DNA of 64,000 nt, taken from the NCBI GenBank assembly GCA_965211775.1, contig OZ242974.1, positions 1,798,001 through 1,862,000 on the forward strand, in the 5' to 3' direction. The notes under the pieces are model-generated. The model was given only the letters and a program-made list of their open reading frames with translations, had not been told where the DNA came from and made no database searches. This document shows, in pieces, positions 53,302 through 61,602 of the stretch. Position 1 is the first letter of the stretch. Every line of letters starts with the position of its first letter. Both the position numbers and the translations under genes were made by a program. The DNA comes from Thiodiazotropha sp040506975. GTDB lineage: Bacteria; Pseudomonadota; Gammaproteobacteria; Chromatiales; Chromatiaceae.

Positions 53302-54759
53302 ATGCCAAGACGAACAAAAATTGTTGCAACCCTGGGACCGGCGACGGATGACCCAAAGATCCTTGACGACATCATCCATGCAGGGGTGGACGTGGTTCGC
53401 CTCAATCTATCCCATGATCATCATGATGCCCAGCGTCAGCGGGCTGAGAGGATACGTAATCGGGCACGTGCCTGTGGACGGCAGATTGGTGTTTTGGCCG
53501 ATCTGCAAGGACCGAAGATACGTATCGGCCGATTCAAGTCGGGTTCAATCAATCTGAGTGAAGACGACATCTTCATGCTCGATGCCGACTGTGCACTGGA
53601 TGCGGGCGATCGGCAGCGGGTCGGTTTGACCTACCCGCAACTGGTGGGGGATGTCGCGCGTGGCGATACCCTGTTATTGGATGATGGCGCAATTGTGCTT
53701 TGGGTCTCCGAGGTGGAAGGTAATGCGATTCGATGCAAGGTGATTGTCGGCGGCAGGCTTTCCAACAACAAGGGCATCAACAAGCAGGGTGGCGGGCTTT
53801 CTGCGCCGGCATTGACCGATAAGGACAGGAGCGATATCAGATTTGCGGCTGAAATCGATGTCGACTATCTAGCCGTCTCCTTTGTACGTAATGGAGAGGA
53901 CGTGAAGGAGGCGCGCCGTCTGTTGGATGAGGCGGGCGGGACCGGTGGCATCATCGCCAAGATCGAACGTGCCGAGGCACTGGACAGCCTCGAGGAGATT
54001 ATCAAGTCTTCCGATGCCATTATGGTTGCCCGTGGCGACCTGGGTGTTGAGATCGGCGATGCGGAGCTGCCAGCGGTGCAGAAGGAGCTGATCAAGACCG
54101 CGCGCGGGATGAATTGCGTGGTTATCACCGCCACCCAGATGATGCAATCGATGATCGAGAATCCCATACCCACGCGGGCCGAAGTGTTCGATGTGGCGAA
54201 TGCGGTCATGGATGGCACAGATGCGGTGATGCTCTCTGCCGAAACCTCGGTGGGTAAGTATCCGTACAAGGTCATCGAAGCGATGGACCGGGTCTGTTCA
54301 GAGGCGGAAAAGCATCAAACCGCACGACGATCGCATCATAGGATCGATAGTGTGTTCGGCCGTGTCGACGAATCGATCGCGATGGCGACCATGTATACTG
54401 CCAATCACTTGGGTGTGAAAGGGATCGCCGCACTGACGGAATCGGGCTCCACAGTGAAATGGATGTCTCGTATCAGTTCCGATATCCCAATATATGCTTT
54501 GACGCGCCACGTGCGGACAAGACGCAAGGTCACCCTCTACCGTGGTGTCTACCCGGTGAGTTTCGACGTTGCCAGCACAAATGTCGACAAGGTGAACGAA
54601 GAAGTGATCGATGAACTGCTGAGACGCGGTGAGGTTCGTGAAAGCGACTTGGTGATTATCACCAAGGGTGATCGCTCCGGTGTGGAGGGTCAAACCAACA
54701 TCATGAAAGTGATGCGCGTCGGTGAGCATGTTCTCGCTGAAGACACGATAAAAAGGTGA
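53302..54759 (+). CDS. pyk: Pyruvate kinase
   Basis: A 485-aa kinase producing pyruvate and ATP from PEP. TKIVATLGPATDDPKIL, LNLSHD, DLQGPKIRIGRF, and IMVARGDLGVEIG with TATQMMQSMIENPIPTRAE are the active-site segments; the C-terminal domain ends with the usual NIMKVMRVGEH strand. A complete PYK suggests glycolytic flow is possible alongside the Calvin steps. Confidence 0.95.
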   Translation: MPRRTKIVATLGPATDDPKILDDIIHAGVDVVRLNLSHDHHDAQRQRAERIRNRARACGRQIGVLADLQGPKIRIGRFKSGSINLSEDDIFMLDADCALDAGDRQRVGLTYPQLVGDVARGDTLLLDDGAIVLWVSEVEGNAIRCKVIVGGRLSNNKGINKQGGGLSAPALTDKDRSDIRFAAEIDVDYLAVSFVRNGEDVKEARRLLDEAGGTGGIIAKIERAEALDSLEEIIKSSDAIMVARGDLGVEIGDAELPAVQKELIKTARGMNCVVITATQMMQSMIENPIPTRAEVFDVANAVMDGTDAVMLSAETSVGKYPYKVIEAMDRVCSEAEKHQTARRSHHRIDSVFGRVDESIAMATMYTANHLGVKGIAALTESGSTVKWMSRISSDIPIYALTRHVRTRRKVTLYRGVYPVSFDVASTNVDKVNEEVIDELLRRGEVRESDLVIITKGDRSGVEGQTNIMKVMRVGEHVLAEDTIKR

Positions 54760-54821
54760 CGCCGTCCGGCGGGGTCATCGACAGTTGAAATTACTATAGA
54801 CACATAACCAAGGAGGCTATC

Positions 54822-55886
54822 ATGGCTCTGATATCCCTGCGCCAACTTCTCGATCATGCTGCGGAAAACGGCTACGGTTTGCCGGCGTTCAATGTCAACA
54901 ATATGGAACAGGTGCATGCCATCATGCAGGCTGCTGACGCGGCAAAAAGCCCTGTTATCCTGCAGGGTTCCGCCGGAGCCCGCTCCTATGCGGGAGAACC
55001 TTTCCTGCGTCACCTGATCATTGCCGCAACTGAGATGTATCCGCATATCCCGGTTTGTATGCACCAGGATCACGGTACATCACCCTCAGTCTGCCTGCGT
55101 TCCATTCAATCGGGTTTCTCATCAGTTATGATGGACGGATCATTGATGAGCGACGGTAAAACACCCTCGTCATACGAATACAATGTGGATGTGACCAAAA
55201 CCGTGGTCGCAATGGCCCACGCCGGTGGTGTCTCCGTTGAGGGCGAACTGGGTTGTCTGGGATCCCTTGAAACCGGTCAGGCCGGTGAAGAGGATGGCGT
55301 GGGTGCCGAGGGCACGCTCGATCACAGCCAGCTGTTGACCGATCCCGATGAAGCGGCCGATTTCGTCAAGAAGACAGGTGTGGACGCCCTGGCGATTGCG
55401 ATTGGGACATCCCACGGCGCCTATAAGTTCACCCGTCCCCCCACGGGCGATATCCTGGCCATCGACCGGGTGAAGGAGATCCATGCGCGTATTCCTGACA
55501 CCCATCTGGTCATGCACGGTTCCTCTTCGGTGCCGCAGGACTGGCTGGCGATCATCAATGAGTATGGTGGCGATATGGGTGAGACCTACGGCGTGCCTGT
55601 GGAGGAGATCGCCGAAGGTATCAAGCATGGTGTACGCAAGGTCAATATTGATACCGATCTGCGCATGGCATCGACCGGCTCTATCCGTAAGCATCTGCAC
55701 GACAACAGGTCCAACTTCGATCCGCGGAAGTTCCTCAAGGAAGCCACCAAGGCGATGTCGGAGATCTGTAAGGCGCGTTATGAAGCCTTTGGCTCGGCGG
55801 GTATGGCTGACAAGATCGTACCGATCTCACTGGAAGATATGCAAAATCGTTATGAGAGCGGTGAACTCGATCCTAAGGTCAACTGA
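54822..55886 (+). CDS. fba: Fructose-bisphosphate aldolase, class II, Calvin-cycle subtype
   Basis: A 354-aa zinc aldolase. The zinc site includes PVCMHQDHGTS and EGELGCLGSLETGQ, and AIAIGTSHGAYKF and VMHGSSSVPQDW follow. The length and the EEDGVGAEGTLDHSQLLTDPDEA insertion fit the CbbA/FBA class IIB group seen in autotrophs, which also acts on sedoheptulose bisphosphate. AAGGAGG precedes the ATG. Followed by a strong hairpin terminator. Confidence 0.94.
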   Translation: MALISLRQLLDHAAENGYGLPAFNVNNMEQVHAIMQAADAAKSPVILQGSAGARSYAGEPFLRHLIIAATEMYPHIPVCMHQDHGTSPSVCLRSIQSGFSSVMMDGSLMSDGKTPSSYEYNVDVTKTVVAMAHAGGVSVEGELGCLGSLETGQAGEEDGVGAEGTLDHSQLLTDPDEAADFVKKTGVDALAIAIGTSHGAYKFTRPPTGDILAIDRVKEIHARIPDTHLVMHGSSSVPQDWLAIINEYGGDMGETYGVPVEEIAEGIKHGVRKVNIDTDLRMASTGSIRKHLHDNRSNFDPRKFLKEATKAMSEICKARYEAFGSAGMADKIVPISLEDMQNRYESGELDPKVN

Positions 55887-55916
55887 TCGGGTAGAGCGGT
55901 AAATCAAGAAATAAAA

Positions 55917-55935
55917 GGGGGCGAAAGCCCCCTTT
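55917..55935. terminator. Bidirectional terminator between fba and the glutaredoxin-like gene
   Basis: Stem GGGGGC / GCCCCC with a GAAA tetraloop, preceded by AAAA and followed by TTT, between two convergent genes. Confidence 0.8.
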
Positions 55936-55968
55936 GTCATTCCGCCGTGGCGTAGCTGCGTCTCGCCC

Positions 55969-56232
55969 CTATAACAAGCCTTCTCTCTGCAGTACTTTCT
56001 TGAGTTGATTGGGATTGAAGCCGACAAACTTATTCTTACCTATAACGATCAAAGGTACGGTTTGCCCACCGATCTCAAAAAACTGTTTCTGCATTTTTCC
56101 AGGTTTGCCCACATTGAAGTCTAAAAAAGGAACCTTGTTCCTCTTCAGCCAGCGTTTCAGATGCTGGCAATGGGGACATCTCAGCGTGGTATAGATGACC
56201 ACCCTGGCGGATTTACTATTGATCGCTGCCAT
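55969..56232 (-). CDS. Glutaredoxin-like small redox protein
   Basis: An 87-aa thioredoxin-fold protein. RVVIYTTLRCPHCQHLKRWL carries a CPHC redox motif at the first helix, and GGQTVPLIVIGKNKFVGF contains the cis-Pro strand and glycine pair of glutaredoxins. The C-terminus ends LKKVLQREGLL. ATG 56232 is chosen; the ORF extends three codons to a TTG. No clear ribosome-binding site is visible for either. Confidence 0.75.
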   Translation of the reverse strand: MAAINSKSARVVIYTTLRCPHCQHLKRWLKRNKVPFLDFNVGKPGKMQKQFFEIGGQTVPLIVIGKNKFVGFNPNQLKKVLQREGLL

Positions 56233-56378
56233 ACCAGACAAAATTTATACCACAATAGCTGAATCTGTTGATTCCGTTTCAATCACAATCACGCAACAAA
56301 CAGTTACCTTGGTTGATAAGAGAATCGGCAAGACAACAGAAAAATTGAAGCCCGGTACGAATAAAATTCGCTATTGAG

Positions 56379-57284
56379 CTACGCTTCTCGCCAATCGCCA
56401 GTCAGACGCTTTTCCGCTTCTTTGTATTTTTCCGCTGTTTTATCAATTATCTCCTGGGGCAGCTCAGGTCCAGGTGGCGTCTTGTCCCAGTCGAGTGTCT
56501 CCAGATAGTCTCTTACGAACTGCTTATCGAAGCTGGGAGGGCTGCATCCCGGCCGATACGAGCTTGCCGGCCAGAATCGGGATGAATCCGGCGTCAGAAC
56601 TTCATCGATAAGATGGACCCTGCCCTGAGTATCCAAACCGAATTCAAATTTCGTGTCTGCGATGATAATACCCCTTTCAAGGGCATAGTCGGCCGCCTGT
56701 TTGTAGATATCCAGACTCAGATCTCGAACCTGACGGGCAACATCCTTTCCTAACAGCGCCTCTGCCTGCTCGAATGAAATATTCATATCATGATCCCCAA
56801 CCTCCGCCTTCGATGAAGGCGTGAAGATCGGTTCCGGGAGCCTGGCGGCCTGCTGCAACCCTTCTGGCAGGGATATGCTGCATACACTTCCGTTCTGTTG
56901 GTAATCCTTCCAGCCGGATCCTATCAGGTAGCCTCTGACGATTGCTTCAACCGGCAGTGGTCTTAGCTTGCGCACCAGCATCCATCGATCCCCTAGAATC
57001 TCTCGCTGTCGTGGGTCTGTTACAATCTTCTCCAGCGGGATATCCTTGAGATGGTTGGGTACGATGTGGCGTGTGCGATTGAACCAAAAGTTGGCTACTC
57101 TGGTCAGTACTTCCCCCTTGCCGGGTATGGGTTGGGGCAATACAACATCAAACGCTGAGAGTCGATCTGTAGTGACAATCAGCAGGTGATCCTGATCCGC
57201 TTCATAGATATCGCGAACCTTGCCGCGATTGAGTAACTTCAGGTTTAGATCGGACTCGAACAGCGTGTTGCTAACATTATTCAT
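56379..57284 (-). CDS. purC: SAICAR synthase
   Basis: A 301-aa phosphoribosylaminoimidazole-succinocarboxamide synthase. GKVRDIYEADQDHLLIVTTDRLSAFD at the N-terminus, VEAIVRGYLIGSGWKDYQ, IIADTKFEFGLD and LTPDSSRFWPA are the PurC signature motifs. The length is of the longer, yeast-like form found in many proteobacteria. It stands alone on the minus strand. Confidence 0.96.
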   Translation of the reverse strand: MNNVSNTLFESDLNLKLLNRGKVRDIYEADQDHLLIVTTDRLSAFDVVLPQPIPGKGEVLTRVANFWFNRTRHIVPNHLKDIPLEKIVTDPRQREILGDRWMLVRKLRPLPVEAIVRGYLIGSGWKDYQQNGSVCSISLPEGLQQAARLPEPIFTPSSKAEVGDHDMNISFEQAEALLGKDVARQVRDLSLDIYKQAADYALERGIIIADTKFEFGLDTQGRVHLIDEVLTPDSSRFWPASSYRPGCSPPSFDKQFVRDYLETLDWDKTPPGPELPQEIIDKTAEKYKEAEKRLTGDWREA

Positions 57285-57432
57285 ATCACAGGCCGTGGGC
57301 GTAAAATTCCATTATACCCAATGCTGTTATAAGCCCTAATAAAAAATGACAATATCGTAACGATAGGTAAATAACCCGACAGTGACGCCTAAAGTACTTC
57401 AATCAAAGCCCACAAATGACATAATCCATCAC

Positions 57433-57939
57433 ATGAAAAAGGTATCTTCCGTGGATGAACAGAACGCTTATCTGCAAGCCTTCAGGGGGAGTTTCACTTC
57501 AACCCTCAGGTGGCATCAGTTGGATGTCTTGTGGCAGGTATTGAAACAGGATGCCGCTGGCGGGTGGTATATCTACGCCATAGGCGAGCCGCCGCCGACT
57601 TCAACAGCTGACGCCGGTATGGTTCTCAAGTTCATCGATAGCATCGATGTTCTGCTGCGCAGCGAACATCAAGAAGACTATTGCGGCATCGTTTACGCGG
57701 ACGATCTCGATCAACCCGGCTTCATCAAAATCTATGATCCGAATAATCTGGGCGTCTCCTGTGGATATAGCGACAACCCGCCACTACCCGGTTGGGTATT
57801 GAGCAAGCTGCCTCCCGTCGATCTGCCTGGCACTATGGTGCCGAAGAATCGCAAACGATGGTGGCAGGCGCTATGGATAAACCCTGATTTTTTTCGGGGT
57901 TTATGCAGGCAAATCGTGCTATGCTCCTTAACCAAGTAA
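57433..57939 (+). CDS. Hypothetical protein
   Basis: A 168-aa protein (185 aa if the GTG at 57382 is used), not recognised. FRGSFTSTLRWHQLDVLWQVLKQ and GGWYIYAIGEPPP open a compact domain with many aromatics; DYCGIVYADDLDQPGFIKIYDPNNLGVSCGYSDNPP is a conserved-looking strand and loop; PVDLPGTMVPKNRKRWWQAL ends it. No signal peptide or membrane helix. It is 22 bases upstream of the Xre/MbcA/ParS-like gene and may be co-transcribed with it. Ribosome-binding sites are weak for both possible starts. Confidence 0.6.
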   Translation: MKKVSSVDEQNAYLQAFRGSFTSTLRWHQLDVLWQVLKQDAAGGWYIYAIGEPPPTSTADAGMVLKFIDSIDVLLRSEHQEDYCGIVYADDLDQPGFIKIYDPNNLGVSCGYSDNPPLPGWVLSKLPPVDLPGTMVPKNRKRWWQALWINPDFFRGLCRQIVLCSLTK

Positions 57940-57961
57940 TTTTGTGGGGAATTGGCGGGCT

Positions 57962-58399
57962 ATGGCGACTACTCAGGATATCAGTACAGGCAGGTCCTTG
58001 AATGAACGATTGGCCATTACTCGAGGTGTGATGAATATGTTCGAGAACTGGGGCCTGCACTCAGAAGAGATGATGGCGCTGTTGGATTTAGAGGGTAAGG
58101 CGCGCCATTTTACACAGTATCGCTACAACAAACCGCTACCGGATACCCCTGATGTCATGAGGCGGGTGGAATATCTTGTGCGTATCGATGATGCGCTGCG
58201 CACGACCTATCCCTCCAATCCGAGCATGGGCAAACGTTGGCTGCGCCAGCGAAACCACAAATTCAACAAGCACTCACCACTATCGATGATGATCGGCGAT
58301 GGAGAGCAGGGCATGATCTATGTGCTCTCCAGGCTGGACTGTACATTCGCCTGGGACCAGAGCGGTTCAACACCCTCTTCCAGGCGTTTTGAGTGTTGA
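57962..58399 (+). CDS. MbcA/ParS/Xre-like antitoxin-family protein (orphan)
   Basis: A 145-aa protein with an N-terminal helical Xre-like region (RLAITRGVMNMFENWGLHSEEMMALLDL) and a C-terminal DUF2384-like end (NKHSPLSMMIGDGEQGMIYVLSRLD), where family members have hxPLxxhxxGG...VxxYL. In typical systems a RES-domain NAD-degrading toxin gene is adjacent. None is found here; the upstream neighbour is a different unknown protein. ATG 57962 is used rather than GTG 57944. Confidence 0.65.
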   Translation: MATTQDISTGRSLNERLAITRGVMNMFENWGLHSEEMMALLDLEGKARHFTQYRYNKPLPDTPDVMRRVEYLVRIDDALRTTYPSNPSMGKRWLRQRNHKFNKHSPLSMMIGDGEQGMIYVLSRLDCTFAWDQSGSTPSSRRFEC

Positions 58400-58520
58400 G
58401 TTCTTTAATTTTGAATAGAGGGTTCGCTTCGCTCAATACATTTTAGTTTTCACAACTCTTAGAAGAGACTAAGAAAAGTCAAGCGTGGCCTAGATAACTC
58501 AAAACTTGCCATTGCCCGTA

Positions 58521-59480
58521 TTACGCCTGCTCCAGGCGTGTCAGCCATACATCAAGGCCTTGTGCGTCCAGGTGCAGGTCCATTGACATCCTTTGTTCGA
58601 TGATTTCGGGAGATTGGCGGCAGCCATGGGCCTTGAGTTTATCCATCATCCAATCCTTCAAGTCGTTGCGAATATCCACAACCCGCTCCTCCCCAGGGTT
58701 CGCACGGGATGCCCTGGCGATGGCCGCGAACTCTTCGATATATCGGCTCAGCTTTTCAGCCATCTCCTTTGGTCTCCCGATTTCACCGTAATGGGTCAGG
58801 TAGATACGCTCGGGTGACAGTGCAATCAATCGCCCCAGTGTGCTTTGCCATGCCTCCGGATCGAATTGCACGGGGGTTGTTGTCGGCATGATGAAGTGGC
58901 CGTGCTCGGTGTCGAATTCCCGGTATGACAGGCCGAAGGTGTCGCCGGTGAACATTGCCCGGCTCATGGCGTCGTAGACACAGAAATGGTGTCGGGCATG
59001 CCCGGGGGCATCCAATATCAGCAACTCCCTGTTGCCGAAGCTCAGGCGCGTGTTATCCGGTGCTTCGATGACACGCTCTTTGGGGATGGATGTCAACTTG
59101 CCGAACTGCCGCTCGAATTGTTCCTCGCCATAGACCGCAGTTGCACCGGCGATCAATTTCGATGGATCGATCATGTGTTTGGCGCCGTAGGGGTGGATTA
59201 CGAGGGATGCGTTGGGCAACCTGCGCATCAGTTCCCCGGCGCCGCCGGCATGATCAAGGTGTACATGAGTCGGTATGACATATTTTATCTGTGATGGCTG
59301 TATCCCTTTCGCCGCCAGGAGATCCATGAGATAGGGGACAGTATGACCGGTTCCGGTATCTATAAATACCGCTTCACCCTCGGATTCCACGAGATAACAG
59401 GCAGCCAGTTCGGGCCGTTGATAATGGGTGTCTATACAGGTTATATGATTCGCATACGCTATGATGTCGAGTTCCGGCAT
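58521..59480 (-). CDS. MBL-fold metallo-hydrolase
   Basis: A 319-aa beta-lactamase-fold hydrolase. The metal motif HVHLDHAGG (HxHxDH type), a later His in APGHARHHFCVYD and Asp in MFTGDTFGLSYR and the C-terminal LTHYGEIG form the usual dinuclear site. The substrate is unknown; glyoxalase II-like or lactonase-like enzymes share this layout. No signal peptide is seen. Seven or so bases separate it from plsY on the same strand. Confidence 0.82.
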   Translation of the reverse strand: MPELDIIAYANHITCIDTHYQRPELAACYLVESEGEAVFIDTGTGHTVPYLMDLLAAKGIQPSQIKYVIPTHVHLDHAGGAGELMRRLPNASLVIHPYGAKHMIDPSKLIAGATAVYGEEQFERQFGKLTSIPKERVIEAPDNTRLSFGNRELLILDAPGHARHHFCVYDAMSRAMFTGDTFGLSYREFDTEHGHFIMPTTTPVQFDPEAWQSTLGRLIALSPERIYLTHYGEIGRPKEMAEKLSRYIEEFAAIARASRANPGEERVVDIRNDLKDWMMDKLKAHGCRQSPEIIEQRMSMDLHLDAQGLDVWLTRLEQA

Positions 59481-59488
59481 CGCTCCAC

Positions 59489-60097
59489 CTATTTGTCTTC
59501 ACTGTTATCTTGATTGGCAATGGTCCCTTCCGCACCCTGCAGCAGGTTCTGTATATTGGATCGGTGACGCCAAAACAGAATCGACGACATTACGATCTGC
59601 ATCACCACCAGTTCGGTCTCCGGCCAGATTACCCAGACTATCAATGGTGCCAGCGCCATTGAGACAAGCGCTGAGAGTGAAGAGATATTGACCACTTTTG
59701 CAATGAACAACCAGATCAAAGCAACCACCAATCCGATCCCCCAATGGAGACCGAATTGCACACCCAGGGCAGTTGCAACCCCTTTACCTCCCTTGAATCT
59801 GAAAAATAAGGGATAGAGATGACCGAGAAAGGCCGCCATACCGGTCAAGGCGAGTACCAGTGTAGAGGCGCCTAGCAGATGGGCCGCAACCATTGGCAGC
59901 AATCCCTTCAATGAATCCCCCAGCAGGGTTATGGCTGCCGCCTTTTTGCCACCGATACGCAGTACATTGGTGGCACCCGGATTATTCGATCCCTGACTTC
60001 TCGGGTCGGGCAATCCCATGATGCGGCAGACAATGATGGCGCTGGAAATGGAACCCAGCAGATAGGCTCCAAGTATGAGTAGAGAGTCAGTGATCAT
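59489..60097 (-). CDS. plsY: Acyl-phosphate glycerol-3-phosphate acyltransferase
   Basis: A 202-aa polytopic membrane enzyme making lysophosphatidic acid. GSISSAIIVCRIMGLPDPR, GSNNPGATNVLRIGGKKAAAITLLGD and FKGGKGVATALGVQFG are the three PlsY cytoplasmic motifs. ATG 60097 matches the family start; upstream codons to 60193 lack the pattern. Divergent from folB, as in many gammaproteobacteria. Confidence 0.93.
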   Translation of the reverse strand: MITDSLLILGAYLLGSISSAIIVCRIMGLPDPRSQGSNNPGATNVLRIGGKKAAAITLLGDSLKGLLPMVAAHLLGASTLVLALTGMAAFLGHLYPLFFRFKGGKGVATALGVQFGLHWGIGLVVALIWLFIAKVVNISSLSALVSMALAPLIVWVIWPETELVVMQIVMSSILFWRHRSNIQNLLQGAEGTIANQDNSEDK

Positions 60098-60361
60098 GTG
60101 TACGCTTGAATAATAACACCATTCTGTCAAACGATATGCCCAGCGGGATTTCACCAGTTGCGGCTTATCGCCTCCGGGCTCTGGCGGATGCATGCGTCAG
60201 GCTTGTTTTGACGGGCTCATGTTGTTACAGAACCGGTTATATTACAAGGTTTAGACGCAGTTGAATGGCTCATACCCTGAACTCTGGTCCTGCGAGAGGG
60301 GTTTGCTCATTGCCTATTCTCCTCTACCATGTGCCATTTACTTACAATATGGCCAATATTT

Positions 60362-60718
60362 ATGGATATAGTCTTCATCCGGGATCTGCGCGTCGATACC
60401 GTGATCGGAATCTATGATTGGGAGCGGAAGATCAGGCAGACGGTGATTTTTGATCTCGAAATGGGTGCCGATATAGCCAAAGCGGCGGCTACAGATGACA
60501 TAGAAGATACGCTCGATTACAAAGCGGTGAGTAAACGTCTTGTCTCTTATGTCCGGGAGAGCGAATTTCAGCTGGTCGAGACCTTGGCGGAGCGGTGTGC
60601 CGGAATTGTCCTGCAAGAATTCAGGGTACCTTGGGTTCGCTTGACCCTGAACAAGGTTGGCGCGGTCAGTGCCGCGCGGGATGTAGGCGTGATAATCGAA
60701 CGAGGTCACCGTGACTGA
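60362..60718 (+). CDS. folB: Dihydroneopterin aldolase
   Basis: A 118-aa folate-pathway enzyme. DIVFIRDLRVDTVIGIYDWERK at the start, LDYKAVSKRLVSYV and QLVETLAERCAGIVL are the FolB motifs. ATG 60362 is chosen; the ORF extends 11 codons upstream without support. It overlaps folK by 8 bases. Confidence 0.93.
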   Translation: MDIVFIRDLRVDTVIGIYDWERKIRQTVIFDLEMGADIAKAAATDDIEDTLDYKAVSKRLVSYVRESEFQLVETLAERCAGIVLQEFRVPWVRLTLNKVGAVSAARDVGVIIERGHRD

Positions 60719-61217
60719 TCGCGGGAGTGTGCATGCCTGGTTGAGTCTGGGCAGCAATATGGCGCCTGAGAACCATATTCCCCGAGCCCTGCGCGATCTT
60801 GAGGCAATATTCGGTGAACTGCAGGTCTCCCCCATTTATGAAAGCGAGGCGATCGGGCTTGAAGGCGATAATTTTCATAACCTGGTGGTGGGGATCTACA
60901 CTGACCTTTCACCGAGAGCGCTGGTGGCTGAGTTGCGGAAGCTGGAAGCACGTCATGGCAGAAGGCGATCACCGGACAGGTTTGTTTCACGAACCCTGGA
61001 CATCGATCTGCTGACCTATGGCGATCAGATCGTCGATGATGGTCCTATTCAGCTGCCTCGGGATGAAATCGTGAAATATGCATTCGTCCTGCTGCCCCTG
61101 TCTGATGTGGCGGGTGATGAATTCCACCCACATTCAGGGCAAACCTATAGCCAGTTGTGGGAGGCATTTGACCAGCCGGATCAGTACTTGTGGCGCATCG
61201 AGGATCGTGCGCGGTGA
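60711..61217 (+). CDS. folK: HPPK, 6-hydroxymethyl-7,8-dihydropterin pyrophosphokinase
   Basis: A 168-aa enzyme acting after FolB. AWLSLGSNMAPENHIPRAL at the N-terminus, and RHGRRRSPDRFVSRTLDIDLLTYGDQ with LPRDEIVKYAFVLLPLSDVA near the middle, are diagnostic; the usual RWGPRTLDLDIL is present in altered form. GTG 60711 overlaps the folB end. Confidence 0.92.
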   Translation: MTDRGSVHAWLSLGSNMAPENHIPRALRDLEAIFGELQVSPIYESEAIGLEGDNFHNLVVGIYTDLSPRALVAELRKLEARHGRRRSPDRFVSRTLDIDLLTYGDQIVDDGPIQLPRDEIVKYAFVLLPLSDVAGDEFHPHSGQTYSQLWEAFDQPDQYLWRIEDRAR

Positions 61218-61602
61218 TGTCAGATCTCAATATGTGCCATGGGGCGAGTCATTGGGTGTGGCGTCGAGTAATACTTATATTGCTGTATTATAAACAAAAA
61301 AAACCCTGGCACCCTATCCTTGGGCGCCAGGATCTCGTGTCGCAGTAATTGGTTGGCAATTGGTTCGATCCTTGTACATCCATGTACGTGTCTGCTATCC
61401 GTTGCTTCCTTGATGCGACGGTTATAATTCTAAGTGATTAACCTTAAAAAAATGTAGGATTGATCTCAAATCAACGTAGGCCATTTCTTACACGGAGAGG
61501 CTTTTCAACTTGATTGTTCAGCTGTTCTTTTGAAACAATCCGTCCCTCGTTCATAATCGGATCGATTGATAATCGACCGCATATTCCTGAGGAAGTATCC
61601 CC
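61218..61602. other. Intergenic region between folK and the DUF1015 gene
   Basis: 385 bases without a convincing ORF. It contains a minus-strand terminator (61293-61337) and candidate minus-strand transcription unit, described separately. The GGAAG upstream of the DUF1015 start is the only plus-strand signal seen. Confidence 0.5.
61293..61445 (-). ncRNA. Candidate small RNA ending at a strong terminator
   Basis: On the minus strand, CCTGGCGCCC / GGGTGCCAGG forms a 10-bp stem with one wobble, loop AAGGATA, followed by GTTTTTTTT, an excellent terminator. No minus-strand gene lies within reach upstream, so what is terminated is unexplained. A TATAAC at about 61423-61428 could be the -10 of a short transcript of about 100-130 nt. 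The -35 is poor, so this is tentative. Confidence 0.35.
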
